A program made the translations under genes and the position numbers. Below, piece by piece: positions 6,936 to 13,722 of a stretch of DNA of 18,442 nt (its first letter is position 1; every line of letters starts with the position of its first letter). Source of the stretch: JAHFPN01 sp036559465 (lineage in GTDB: Bacteria; Pseudomonadota; Alphaproteobacteria; Rhizobiales; Xanthobacteraceae); the NCBI GenBank assembly GCA_036559465.1, contig DATBTC010000124.1, positions 1 through 18,442 on the forward strand, given 5' to 3'. The notes under the pieces are model-generated. The model did not search any database. It had not been told where the DNA came from and was given only the letters and a program-made list of their open reading frames with translations.

Positions 6936-7214
6936 ATGCGTGGCAATGAACCCGCTCTCGTCTTCCTCATCGTTCTTATCATCGGTATCGTCGTCGGTCT
7001 GCTCTTCGATCGCTTTGCCGGAAAGTCGTGGCTGGCGCGCCAATTTGCCGGCACACGCGGCATGGTTACCAGCGCGCTCGTGGGCATCGCCGGAGCGTTC
7101 ATCGGGTTTCATCTCGGCCTGCTGCTTGCACTCGGCGGCGGCGCCATCGTGCTCTATGTCGCCGCTGCCATCGGCGCAGCGGTCGTGCTCTATGTCTGGC
7201 GCATGATCCGATAG
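6936..7214 (+). CDS. GlsB/YeaQ/YmgE-family small membrane protein (first copy)
   Basis: 92 residues; AGAGGAAC precedes the ATG. Three hydrophobic segments are visible: residues about 8-24 (VFLIVLIIGIVVGLLF), 44-60 (VTSALVGIAGAFIGFHL) and 65-88. The layout, with the glycine-rich GIAGAFIGFHLG in the second helix, fits the transglycosylase-associated GlsB/YeaQ/YmgE family of stress-linked inner-membrane proteins, although the name does not imply proven transglycosylase activity. It is the less canonical of the two homologues in the window (the other is at 16602-16865). It sits between two DUF3551-like genes on the same strand, 91 and 45 bases away, so the three may form one transcription unit. 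Confidence 0.7.
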   Translation: MRGNEPALVFLIVLIIGIVVGLLFDRFAGKSWLARQFAGTRGMVTSALVGIAGAFIGFHLGLLLALGGGAIVLYVAAAIGAAVVLYVWRMIR

Positions 7215-7259
7215 ACGCGTGGCGCGATCGCTCGGGGCGCAGCAAGAAGGAAAGAGACC

Positions 7260-7496
7260 ATGAAACTCGCTTTCTTTACGGTGCTACTCGCGTGCGGCAT
7301 GGCCGTAGCGGGCGGTGCTCTGGCGCAGCAGAACGTACGGCCGAACGAGCGCTATTGCGTCGAAGTGCTCGACAACAAGGGCCCTAACCCGTGGCTGTGT
7401 CGCTTCAGCAGCTACGAGCAGTGCCTCGCTTCGAAGACCTCACCGGGAGACAAGTGCTGGCTTAATCCTCAGCTCGGGTTCCAGCCGCGGCGCTGA
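7260..7496 (+). CDS. Small secreted Cys-rich protein, DUF3551-like (copy 2)
   Basis: 78 residues; AAGGAAAGAG precedes the ATG. It has a signal peptide with a good cleavage site (MKLAFFTVLLACGMAVAGG, then ALA before QQ). Mature cysteines are Cys33, Cys47, Cys55 and Cys66; the spacing C-x13-C-x7-C-x10-C differs from copy 1 by one residue in the first gap. The shared motifs are NERYC, LCRF, a second QC, and C-x-LNP. Outside these the two copies are quite different and their upstream DNA does not match, so the duplication is old. Periplasmic location is inferred. Function unknown. Confidence 0.78.
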   Translation: MKLAFFTVLLACGMAVAGGALAQQNVRPNERYCVEVLDNKGPNPWLCRFSSYEQCLASKTSPGDKCWLNPQLGFQPRR

Positions 7497-7529
7497 GCCA
7501 ATCCCGCCGCGATCGGTTATGAATGGCGG

Positions 7530-8366
7530 ATGTTCGACGCCATCGCCTTCGCTGGTGGAGGAAACCGCTGCTATTGGCAGGGCGGGTTCTGGGAAGCCGC
7601 GGCCGGGAAGCTCGGTCTCGCGCCCAAGCTCATTGTCGGGGTGAGCGCGGGCGCGTTCGCCGCCAGCTATTCACTGCTCGGCATCGGGCCGCGCGTGCGC
7701 GCGCTGGTGATCGCGGGCTGCGGGCCGCAGGTAAAGAATTTCGATCCGGTGGGCTGGCGCAAGGGCGGTCCGCTGTTTCCGGTCGGAAAACTCTATCGCG
7801 ATCTGATCGCCGAAGTGCTCGACGTACCGGCCCTGGCGCGCCTGCAGGCACTCACCGATATGCAGATCGCGCTGTCGCGGATGCCGCGCTTCGTGCCACC
7901 GCTGCTCGGTGCCGCACTTGGGATTTCCGCCTATCAGATCGAGAAGAAGCTGCTGCATCCGGTGCATCCGCGCTTCGGGCGTGCGCTCGGGTTCAAGCAG
8001 GAATACGCCGCGGTGCGCGCGATGCGGACGCCCGCCGAGCTGATCGAGGTGCTGCTCGCGAGCTCCGGCGTGCCGCCGCTGATGCCGGTCACTAACGTTG
8101 GCGGCCGCCCGGCCTTCGATGGCGGGCTGGTCGATAACGTGCCGGTCACCCCGCTCGAATCGGTCGAGCGCGCCGGCGGACGCACGCTCGTATTGTTGAC
8201 GCGGCGCTACCGCGACATTCCACAGGTGCCGGGGCGAGTTTACGTGCAGCCGTCGGAGCCGGTCCGCGTCGGACAATTTGACGTGACGAATCCCGAAGGT
8301 ATCCGTGCGGCCTATGAGCTGGGTCTTCGCGATGGCGCTGCATTCGCCACCTCGCCCAAGAAATGA
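7530..8366 (+). CDS. Patatin-like phospholipase
   Basis: 278 residues. The patatin catalytic features are complete: the glycine-rich oxyanion-hole loop AFAGGGNRCYWQGG (residues 6-19), the nucleophile elbow GVSAG (Ser39), and the dyad aspartate in DGGLVDNVP (Asp197). Patatin-like enzymes hydrolyse ester bonds in phospholipids or other acyl lipids. No signal peptide or membrane segment is visible, so it is probably cytoplasmic unless exported by another route. The first strand starts within a few residues of the ATG, which supports this start, although the ribosome binding site is weak (GGCGG directly before). It is 33 bases downstream of the second DUF3551-like gene and may be co-transcribed. 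Length fits the short bacterial patatins. Confidence 0.9.
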   Translation: MFDAIAFAGGGNRCYWQGGFWEAAAGKLGLAPKLIVGVSAGAFAASYSLLGIGPRVRALVIAGCGPQVKNFDPVGWRKGGPLFPVGKLYRDLIAEVLDVPALARLQALTDMQIALSRMPRFVPPLLGAALGISAYQIEKKLLHPVHPRFGRALGFKQEYAAVRAMRTPAELIEVLLASSGVPPLMPVTNVGGRPAFDGGLVDNVPVTPLESVERAGGRTLVLLTRRYRDIPQVPGRVYVQPSEPVRVGQFDVTNPEGIRAAYELGLRDGAAFATSPKK

Positions 8367-8394
8367 CCTGCGCCAACCGCAACGCTGCAATGCA

Positions 8395-8415
8395 GCAAAG
8401 CCGCTGACGCTTTGC
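8395..8415 (+). terminator. Weak hairpin downstream of the patatin-like gene
   Basis: GCAAAGC (8395-8401) and GCTTTGC (8409-8415) form a 7-bp stem with a 7-base loop, 29 bases after the stop codon. An AT-rich stretch follows, but there is no real T-tract. It may be a weak terminator or an RNA-stabilising hairpin. Confidence 0.3.
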
Positions 8416-8496
8416 CGAGAGTTCGATTAAATTTCAATTCGACTCAGAAATCAGAGCGCTCCGGCCCTGCCGGGCGCGGAAAGACAGAGAACGACC

Positions 8497-8658
8497 ATGC
8501 TGCTTTGGAGCTATCTCATTCGCCAATGGCGCCGTTGGCGCACCTATCGGCGAACCTATACGGAACTGATGCGGCTCGACGACCGCGGGCTCGCGGACAT
8601 CAACCTCACGCGTGCCGACATCGACAATGTGGCGCATGAGGCCGCCCTGCGCGGCTGA
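8497..8658 (+). CDS. DUF1127 small protein (YjiS-like)
   Basis: 53 residues, easily missed because of its length. It begins MLLWSYLIRQWRRWRTYRRT and continues with ELMRLDDRGLADINLTRADI. The aromatic/Arg-rich N-terminal helix and the motif L..LDDR.LaDInLTRaDI are diagnostic of DUF1127. In alphaproteobacteria small DUF1127 proteins have been linked to RNA turnover and to phosphate and carbon metabolism, with the Arg-rich helix proposed to bind RNA or protein; which role applies here is unknown. The ribosome binding site is weak (AGAGAAC). A strong intrinsic terminator follows 33 bases after the stop, so it is probably a short independent transcript starting in the 130-base gap after the patatin gene. 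Confidence 0.9.
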   Translation: MLLWSYLIRQWRRWRTYRRTYTELMRLDDRGLADINLTRADIDNVAHEAALRG

Positions 8659-8691
8659 CCCAGCCCCCCGAAATCGATAAGGAAATCGACC

Positions 8692-8725
8692 AAGGCCCCG
8701 GCCGCAAGCCGGGGCCTTCACTTTT
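8692..8725 (+). terminator. Rho-independent terminator after DUF1127
   Basis: AAGGCCCCGGC (8692-8702) and GCCGGGGCCTT (8708-8718) form a perfect 11-bp GC-rich stem around a 5-base loop. CACTTTT follows. This is the clearest intrinsic terminator in the window; it lies between the DUF1127 gene and the kinase-like gene. Confidence 0.85.
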
Positions 8726-8770
8726 GGGGGCGTTGCCGCCGCTCCTCTCCCCGCCTAGTTTGCGGGCCCA

Positions 8771-9844
8771 ATGAACCCCAACACCCCGCATGCTTCGCTT
8801 GATCGCTTCCGCGCGGCCGCCGTACTGAAGTCCGATCATTTCAGCACCATCGAGCGCGGTTTCTGGCGCGGCGATACCGGCGAGGTCGAAGCGGTACTGC
8901 GCCGGATCGACCGCGTGCCCTGGTGGACACGACCGATCGCGCGTCACTTCCTGAAGCGGGAAGCACGGGCACTGGCGCGCATCGGTGGGGCCGGCATCGG
9001 CCCGGAATTGCTCGCGAGCGCGCCGGAATTCCTGGTGCGCGCCTGGGTTCCGGGTCTGCCGATGCATCTTGCGCGGCCGGAGAACGATGCCGCCTATTTC
9101 CGCGAGGCCAAGCGGCGGCTGATCGCCATGCATCGCACGGGGGTTGTGCACAACGATCTCGCTAAGGAGCCGAACTGGCTGCGTAACGCCGAGGGCAAGC
9201 CGCGGGTCACGGATTTTCAACTCGCGACAGTACATATGCGGCGCAGTCTGCCGTTCCGCATCGCGGCGCGCGAAGACTTGCGGCATCTCTTGAAGCACAA
9301 GCGAAAGTATTGCCCGGCTGCGCTCGGCGCTGCCGAGCGGCGTCTGCTCGCGAGAAAGAGTTGGGCCAGCCGCATATGGATGGCTACCGGCAAGCAGGTG
9401 TACAACTTCGTGACGCGCCGGATCCTGGGCTACATGGACCGCGAGGGCGGCGGCGACGCACTTTATGCGGCGCCGCGCATCGCGGCGCGGATCGCAGAGC
9501 ATGTGGGCGTGAGCGCCGCCGCGGTCGTGCCCTATCCGACTGCACGCGGCGTGCGGCTCTATGCCTTCGTCGAGACGCAGGCAGCGCTGGAAGCCGACGA
9601 GGTGCGCGAGTTCCTGCGCGGTGCGGGTGCGGGCGGCGGTTTGCCGGTGCCGAGCCTCATTCAGATCGTATCACGGCTGCCGCGCGGGGCCGATGGCCGT
9701 GTGCGCGAGGATGTGTTGAAGCTCGTGGCCGAGAACCAGATCGATCTTGTCGAGCATCTGCCGCTCGACGCGAAGAGTCGCAGAAGCCTCACTGAACTCG
9801 TGGAAAAGCGGCTTAACCGCTCCGATCGCCGATTGCAGACCTGA
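8771..9844 (+). CDS. RIO-like protein kinase with an AMP-binding-enzyme-like C-terminal domain
   Basis: 357 residues. The first ~220 residues have a kinase fold: a catalytic loop HNDLAKEPNW (His127, Asp129, Lys132, Asn135) and a metal-binding DFQ (Asp148) in place of DFG, with REARALARI as the likely alphaC helix carrying the conserved Glu. The usual VAIK lysine is not obvious; VLRR (about residues 42-45) occupies its place. This looks like the compact RIO/lipopolysaccharide-kinase-like group rather than a classical Ser/Thr kinase. From about residue 233 to 330 the sequence changes to IAARIAEHVGVSAAAVVPYP, VRLYAFVETQA, EVREFLRG and LPRGADGRVREDVLK, which resembles the small C-terminal domain of acyl-CoA synthetases and other ANL enzymes. 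Their catalytic lysine in 'TGKI' is replaced here by Arg310. Substrate unknown. Its stop lies one base from the convergent gene's stop. Confidence 0.78.
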   Translation: MNPNTPHASLDRFRAAAVLKSDHFSTIERGFWRGDTGEVEAVLRRIDRVPWWTRPIARHFLKREARALARIGGAGIGPELLASAPEFLVRAWVPGLPMHLARPENDAAYFREAKRRLIAMHRTGVVHNDLAKEPNWLRNAEGKPRVTDFQLATVHMRRSLPFRIAAREDLRHLLKHKRKYCPAALGAAERRLLARKSWASRIWMATGKQVYNFVTRRILGYMDREGGGDALYAAPRIAARIAEHVGVSAAAVVPYPTARGVRLYAFVETQAALEADEVREFLRGAGAGGGLPVPSLIQIVSRLPRGADGRVREDVLKLVAENQIDLVEHLPLDAKSRRSLTELVEKRLNRSDRRLQT

Positions 9845-9845
9845 C

Positions 9846-10697
9846 CTAGATGCCGCGCCGCGCCGCGCGCCACAGCGCCCATTGCCGGCGCCATTGCGGC
9901 GCTTCGATTCGGGTGCGGAACGGGTCGTAGCTGGCGCGCTCCATGCGCGAGAGATAGAGCGGCACCAAAGCGGCCGGCAGAAACGCGGGCGCGGCTTCGG
10001 GCGGAACGCTTTTCAGATGTGTGCGTGCGGCGTCGAGATGCTTGCGGGCGAGTACGCGCATTTCCGCGAGCGCCGCGAGCAGGGCGTGCGTGGCGTTGCC
10101 CGAGATCGCCTGGTCGCGCGTGACGCCGTGGCGGCCGAGCAGATCGAGCGGCACATAAAGCTGGCCGCGGGACGCATGCAGTGCGAAGGCGCGCAGCAGC
10201 CCGGTGAAGGCATAAGCGCGGCCGGCATGGGTCGCGGCGTCCACTACTCCGCTACGCCGGCCGGCCAGCACGGAAGCTGCAAGCCGGATCAGCTCGCCGG
10301 AAGTGGCGTCCACATAGGCCTCGAGCACGGCGAGCGTGGGCATGGGGTCGTCGTACAGATCGAAGCTGCGCCCATCGATCAGCTCGGAGAGCAAATGGCG
10401 CGCGAGCGAACGGCGCTCGATGGTCTCGAGCAATGCCGCGGCGGCCGGATTGGCCGCGGCCTCGTCTGCCCGCGCGCCTTCAACGGTCTCGCGCCACCAC
10501 TGCAGACGAACTTCGCCGGCCATCGGTTCATGGATGCGCTCGCGCACCTGCGCGACCTCGAGATTGAACGCATAGAGTGCGAACAGATACGGCCGCGTTT
10601 CGGCCGGCGCAAACAAGGTCGCGAGGTAGCGGTCCTTATCGTGGGCGCGAACCTCGGCTTCGCAGTGCGCGTAATTCTCCCGCATGAATGCGAGCAT
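9846..10697 (-). CDS. Phytoene/squalene-synthase-fold protein, NDUFAF6-like, probably non-catalytic
   Basis: 283 residues (279 if Met5 is used; neither start has a good ribosome binding site). The all-helical trans-isoprenyl synthase fold is recognisable from RYLATLFAPAETRPYLFALYAF (near residues 23-44), then EPMAGEVRLQWWRE (57-70), and GQLYVPLDLLGRHGV (178-192). Active squalene and phytoene synthases carry two DxxxD motifs. Here the first is VRERIHEP and the second TGLLRAFALH (165-174), with no Asp pairs. EPMxGExRLQWWR is typical of the NDUFAF6 (C8orf38) branch, a complex I assembly factor in human mitochondria. It lies 15 bases behind the Mth938-like gene, at the end of the yajC-secD-secF transcript. 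A true isoprenoid synthase role (hpnC/hpnD, crtB) is unlikely given the missing aspartates and no hopanoid or carotenoid genes nearby. Confidence 0.85.
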   Translation of the reverse strand: MLAFMRENYAHCEAEVRAHDKDRYLATLFAPAETRPYLFALYAFNLEVAQVRERIHEPMAGEVRLQWWRETVEGARADEAAANPAAAALLETIERRSLARHLLSELIDGRSFDLYDDPMPTLAVLEAYVDATSGELIRLAASVLAGRRSGVVDAATHAGRAYAFTGLLRAFALHASRGQLYVPLDLLGRHGVTRDQAISGNATHALLAALAEMRVLARKHLDAARTHLKSVPPEAAPAFLPAALVPLYLSRMERASYDPFRTRIEAPQWRRQWALWRAARRGI

Positions 10698-10712
10698 AGC
10701 GTGCCGGACTGG

Positions 10713-11087
10713 CTATTCCACGGCGAGCAAGGCGGCGGCTACCCGGCGGTCCTCGGCCAGGAGCACGTTATAGGTGCTGGCGGCCGCCGCGGTGGCGAGC
10801 ACTTCGGTGGTGAGACCGGCCTCGCGCAGCAGTTTCCGCACAGCAGGCAAGGGAACGATATCGCGGCCGGTGCCGATCACGACGAGATCGATATTGGCGC
10901 GCGCGTCGAGCAGCCGCTGCAGGCTCGCCGCGTCGATCTCCTGCGGCGTGCGCGGCGGCCAGGCCCAGATTGCGTCCGGCAGAACGAGGATCGAGCCCCG
11001 ATGCGACATGCCGGCAAAGCGGAAGCCGCCGGAGCCGTACGCCTCGATCGCCGCCCGGCCCGGATAATGGGGCTCGTGCACGGCCAC
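10713..11087 (-). CDS. Mth938-like (DUF498) domain protein, NDUFAF3-like
   Basis: 124 residues from a GTG at 11087, five bases after the secF stop; a second GTG at 11081 is possible. There is no ATG upstream in this frame before the secF body. The sequence IEAYGSGGFRFAGMSHRGSILVLPD, split by the family's typical turn, then NIDLVVIGTGRDIVPLP and TYNVLLAEDRRVAAALL, is the signature order of the Mth938/DUF498 domain. That domain makes up human NDUFAF3, an assembly factor of respiratory complex I; bacterial members have no established activity. Tight spacing to secF and to the phytoene-synthase-like gene indicates one operon. Full length for the family. Confidence 0.88.
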   Translation of the reverse strand: MAVHEPHYPGRAAIEAYGSGGFRFAGMSHRGSILVLPDAIWAWPPRTPQEIDAASLQRLLDARANIDLVVIGTGRDIVPLPAVRKLLREAGLTTEVLATAAAASTYNVLLAEDRRVAAALLAVE

Positions 11088-11092
11088 GGCGT

Positions 11093-12055
11093 CTAGGCGC
11101 CCGGCCTGGCGGCAGCCTCGGCGATCTCGGTGGAGTCGGTCGCTGTCTGACGGCCGACGCCGACGCCTAGATAGATCAGCATGGGCGCGGCGATGAAGAC
11201 CGAGGTGTAGGTGCCGACCAGCACCACGCCGAACATCATGGTCGCGGTAAAGCTGTGGATCGCGCGGCCGCCGAACAACAGCAGCGCCAGCAGCGCCCCG
11301 GCGACGGTGACGTGGGTGATGATGGAGCGCGACAGGGTCGAATTGACCGAGATGTTCAAGAGATCGGCGATCGGCATCCGCTTGTAGCGGCGCAGCATCT
11401 CGCGAATGCGGTCGTAGATGACGACGGTGTCGTTCAGCGAATAGCCCAGGATGGTGAGCAGCGCCGCGATGCTGGTCAGGTCGAAATCGATCTGAAACAC
11501 GCACATGAAACCGACGGTGAGCACGAGATCGTGCACGTTGGCGATCATGGCGCCGAGCGCGAACTGCCACTCAAAGCGGAACCACAGGTAGATCAGGATG
11601 CCCAGGATTGCGAGCATGATGCCGATGATGCCGTAGCCGAACAGTTCCTGCGAAACGCGCGGGCCGACGACTTCGACGCGGCGATATTCGACGCTGTCGC
11701 CGAGCGCGGCGCGTACCTTGACGACGACGGCCTGCTGGGCTTCGTCGCCGCCGGGTTGTTGCGCGATGCGGATCAGCACGTCGCGGCCGCCGCCGAACTC
11801 CTGCAGCTGCACCTCGCCGAGAGCGAGACCCTCGAGGGTATGGCGCATCTGCGAGATATCGACGGTGCCGCTCTTGGCCTGGACCTCGATGAGCGTGCCG
11901 CCTTTGAAGTCGATGCCGAGATTGAGGCCGAAGTAGAGGTAGGCGACGAGCGCTAGGATCGAAAACAGTGCGGAAATAGGAAAGCTGACGTGCCGGAAGC
12001 GCATGAAGTCGAAGCGCGTGTCGTCCGGTACGATGCGTAGAAGAGGAATGCGCAC
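11093..12055 (-). CDS. secF: Protein translocase subunit SecF
   Basis: 320 residues, GTG start, 27 bases after the secD stop. SecF and SecD form an inner-membrane complex that uses the proton gradient to help the Sec translocon pull proteins into the periplasm. Visible features: first membrane helix (FPISALFSILALVAYLYFGL, about residues 25-44), the P1-like GIDFKGGTLIEV directly after it, a periplasmic region, then VGPRVSQELFGYGIIGIMLAI with helix 2 and the membrane signature SLNDTVVIYDRIRE on helix 4. The C-terminal helices end at LIYLGVGVG and a short tail. Length is normal. It overlaps nothing and is followed at once by the Mth938-like gene. Confidence 0.96.
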   Translation of the reverse strand: MRIPLLRIVPDDTRFDFMRFRHVSFPISALFSILALVAYLYFGLNLGIDFKGGTLIEVQAKSGTVDISQMRHTLEGLALGEVQLQEFGGGRDVLIRIAQQPGGDEAQQAVVVKVRAALGDSVEYRRVEVVGPRVSQELFGYGIIGIMLAILGILIYLWFRFEWQFALGAMIANVHDLVLTVGFMCVFQIDFDLTSIAALLTILGYSLNDTVVIYDRIREMLRRYKRMPIADLLNISVNSTLSRSIITHVTVAGALLALLLFGGRAIHSFTATMMFGVVLVGTYTSVFIAAPMLIYLGVGVGRQTATDSTEIAEAAARPGA

Positions 12056-12082
12056 GGTGCTCTCGTCGGGTTCCAGTGAAAA

Positions 12083-13687
12083 TCAGATCGGGAGGTTGCT
12101 CGGCCGCCACCAGCGCACCCAGGTCGCCACGATCAGGCGCGTGAGTGTGAAGGCGGTGAATAGCGTCGTCAGAATGCCGATGCCGAGCGTCACGGCGAAG
12201 CCGCGGACCGGCCCGGTGCCGATGAAGAACAGCACCGCGGCGGCGATGAAGGTGGTGATGTTGGAGTCAAGAATCGTGCGCAGCGCGTTGGTGAAGCCGG
12301 CGTCGAGTGCGGAGATCGCAGAGCGGCCCGCCCTCACCTCCTCGCGGATGCGCTCGTAGATCAGCACGTTGGAGTCCACCGCGATGCCGACGGTCAGCAC
12401 GATGCCGGCGATGCCGGGCAAGGTCAGCGTCGCCTGCAGGAACGAGAGCAATCCGAGGATCATCCCGACATTGATGGCGACGGCGACATTGGCGAACAGG
12501 CCGAACAGGCCATAGGTCGCAAACATGAAGACGATAACCAGGATCGAACCCAGGTAAGCCGCGTTGATGCCGGAGGCAATCGAGTCCTGGCCGAGGCCTG
12601 GGCCGACGGTGCGCTCCTCGATGATGGTGAGCGGCGCGGGCAGCGCGCCGGCGCGGAGCAGGATCGCGAGATCGTTGGCCTGCTGCACGGTGAAACTGCC
12701 GCTGATCTGGCCGGAGCCGCCGGTGATCGGCTCGCGGATCACCGGCGCCGAGATCACTTCATTGTCGAGCACGATGGCGAAGGGCCGGCCGACGTTCTCC
12801 ACCGTCACGGTGCCGAAGCGGCGGGAACCGGCATTATTGAAGCGGAAGGTGACGATCGGCTCGCGGGTGCGGGAGTCGAATCCGGGCTGGGCGTCGACCA
12901 GGTCCTCGCCGGAGACCATGATGCGCTTCTCGACCAGATAAGGCTGGCGATCGCCTTCGGCGGATTGCAGCACTTCGGATTCCGCCGGCGGACGCGTAGT
13001 GAGCGCCTGCTGGGCCGTCATTGTCATGTCGACGAGGCGGAAGGAGAGCTTGGCGGTGGTGCCGATCAGCCCCTTCAGGCGCGCGGGGTCTTGCAGGCCG
13101 GGAACCTGCACCAGAATGCGGTCGGCGCCCTGACGCTGGATCGACGGCTCGACGGTGCCGAGCTGGTCGACGCGGCGGCGCACGATTTCGATCGACTGAT
13201 CGACCGCCTGTCGGATGCGCTGGGCGATGCCGGCCGGGGTAACGGTGAGCCGGATCACGCCGCCACCGGCATCGACAAGTTCCACGTCCTGTTGCGTCGT
13301 GCTCGAGAGCAGGCCGCTCAAGGGCTGGGAGAGTTCGCGCAGCCGTCGCAGGGCCTCGCGCAAGTCGTTCGGCTCGCGAATGCGGACCTGGACACTGAGC
13401 CCCTGGATCGTCAAACCTTCGTAGCCGATCGCTGGCGAGTTGCGCAGGATGCGGCGCACGTCGTCGCGCAGCGTCTCGACGCGCTCCTTCTGCACGGCCT
13501 TGGAGTCGACCTCCAGGAGAATGTGCGAGCCGCCCTGTAGATCGAGCCCGAGCACGAGCCGGCGCTGCAGGAAATTGGGGAACGAGCGCACCACGTTCTG
13601 CGGCAGGAAGCTCGGTAGCGCGAGAAGACAGATGGTGCCGGCGATCAACACCGTCGCCCATATCCGCAAGCGCGAGAAGTGCAGCAT
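12083..13687 (-). CDS. secD: Protein translocase subunit SecD
   Basis: 534 residues; GAGGAA precedes the ATG. An N-terminal membrane helix (ATVLIAGTICLLALPSFL, about residues 11-28) is followed by LVLGLDLQGGSHILLEVD, the conserved start of the large periplasmic P1 domain. The P1 head and base include EIVRRRVDQLGTVEPSIQRQG and ILVQVPGLQDP. After LRAGALPAPLTIIEERTVGPGLG come five C-terminal helices with VDSNVLIYERIREE, the signature that carries the conserved aspartate used in proton-coupled movement. It works with SecF and YajC on SecYEG. Gene order yajC-secD-secF, with gaps of 35 and 27 bases, is the standard arrangement. Confidence 0.97.
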   Translation of the reverse strand: MLHFSRLRIWATVLIAGTICLLALPSFLPQNVVRSFPNFLQRRLVLGLDLQGGSHILLEVDSKAVQKERVETLRDDVRRILRNSPAIGYEGLTIQGLSVQVRIREPNDLREALRRLRELSQPLSGLLSSTTQQDVELVDAGGGVIRLTVTPAGIAQRIRQAVDQSIEIVRRRVDQLGTVEPSIQRQGADRILVQVPGLQDPARLKGLIGTTAKLSFRLVDMTMTAQQALTTRPPAESEVLQSAEGDRQPYLVEKRIMVSGEDLVDAQPGFDSRTREPIVTFRFNNAGSRRFGTVTVENVGRPFAIVLDNEVISAPVIREPITGGSGQISGSFTVQQANDLAILLRAGALPAPLTIIEERTVGPGLGQDSIASGINAAYLGSILVIVFMFATYGLFGLFANVAVAINVGMILGLLSFLQATLTLPGIAGIVLTVGIAVDSNVLIYERIREEVRAGRSAISALDAGFTNALRTILDSNITTFIAAAVLFFIGTGPVRGFAVTLGIGILTTLFTAFTLTRLIVATWVRWWRPSNLPI

Positions 13688-13722
13688 CGAATTCCTCTGG
13701 AAAGCGGCTCAGACGTACGGCG

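Noticed and set aside
8461..8473. Small inverted repeat CCGGC-CCT-GCCGG before DUF1127
   Set aside because: A 5-bp stem in GC-rich DNA is expected by chance; no supporting promoter or T-tract.
9747..11096. Plus-strand open frame of 449 codons
   Set aside because: It is antisense to the phytoene-synthase-like and Mth938-like genes; a GC-rich shadow.
10713..11570. 285-codon minus-strand reading of the Mth938-like gene
   Set aside because: The upstream 160 codons overlap secF in another frame and show Arg-rich shadow composition; the domain begins only after the secF stop.
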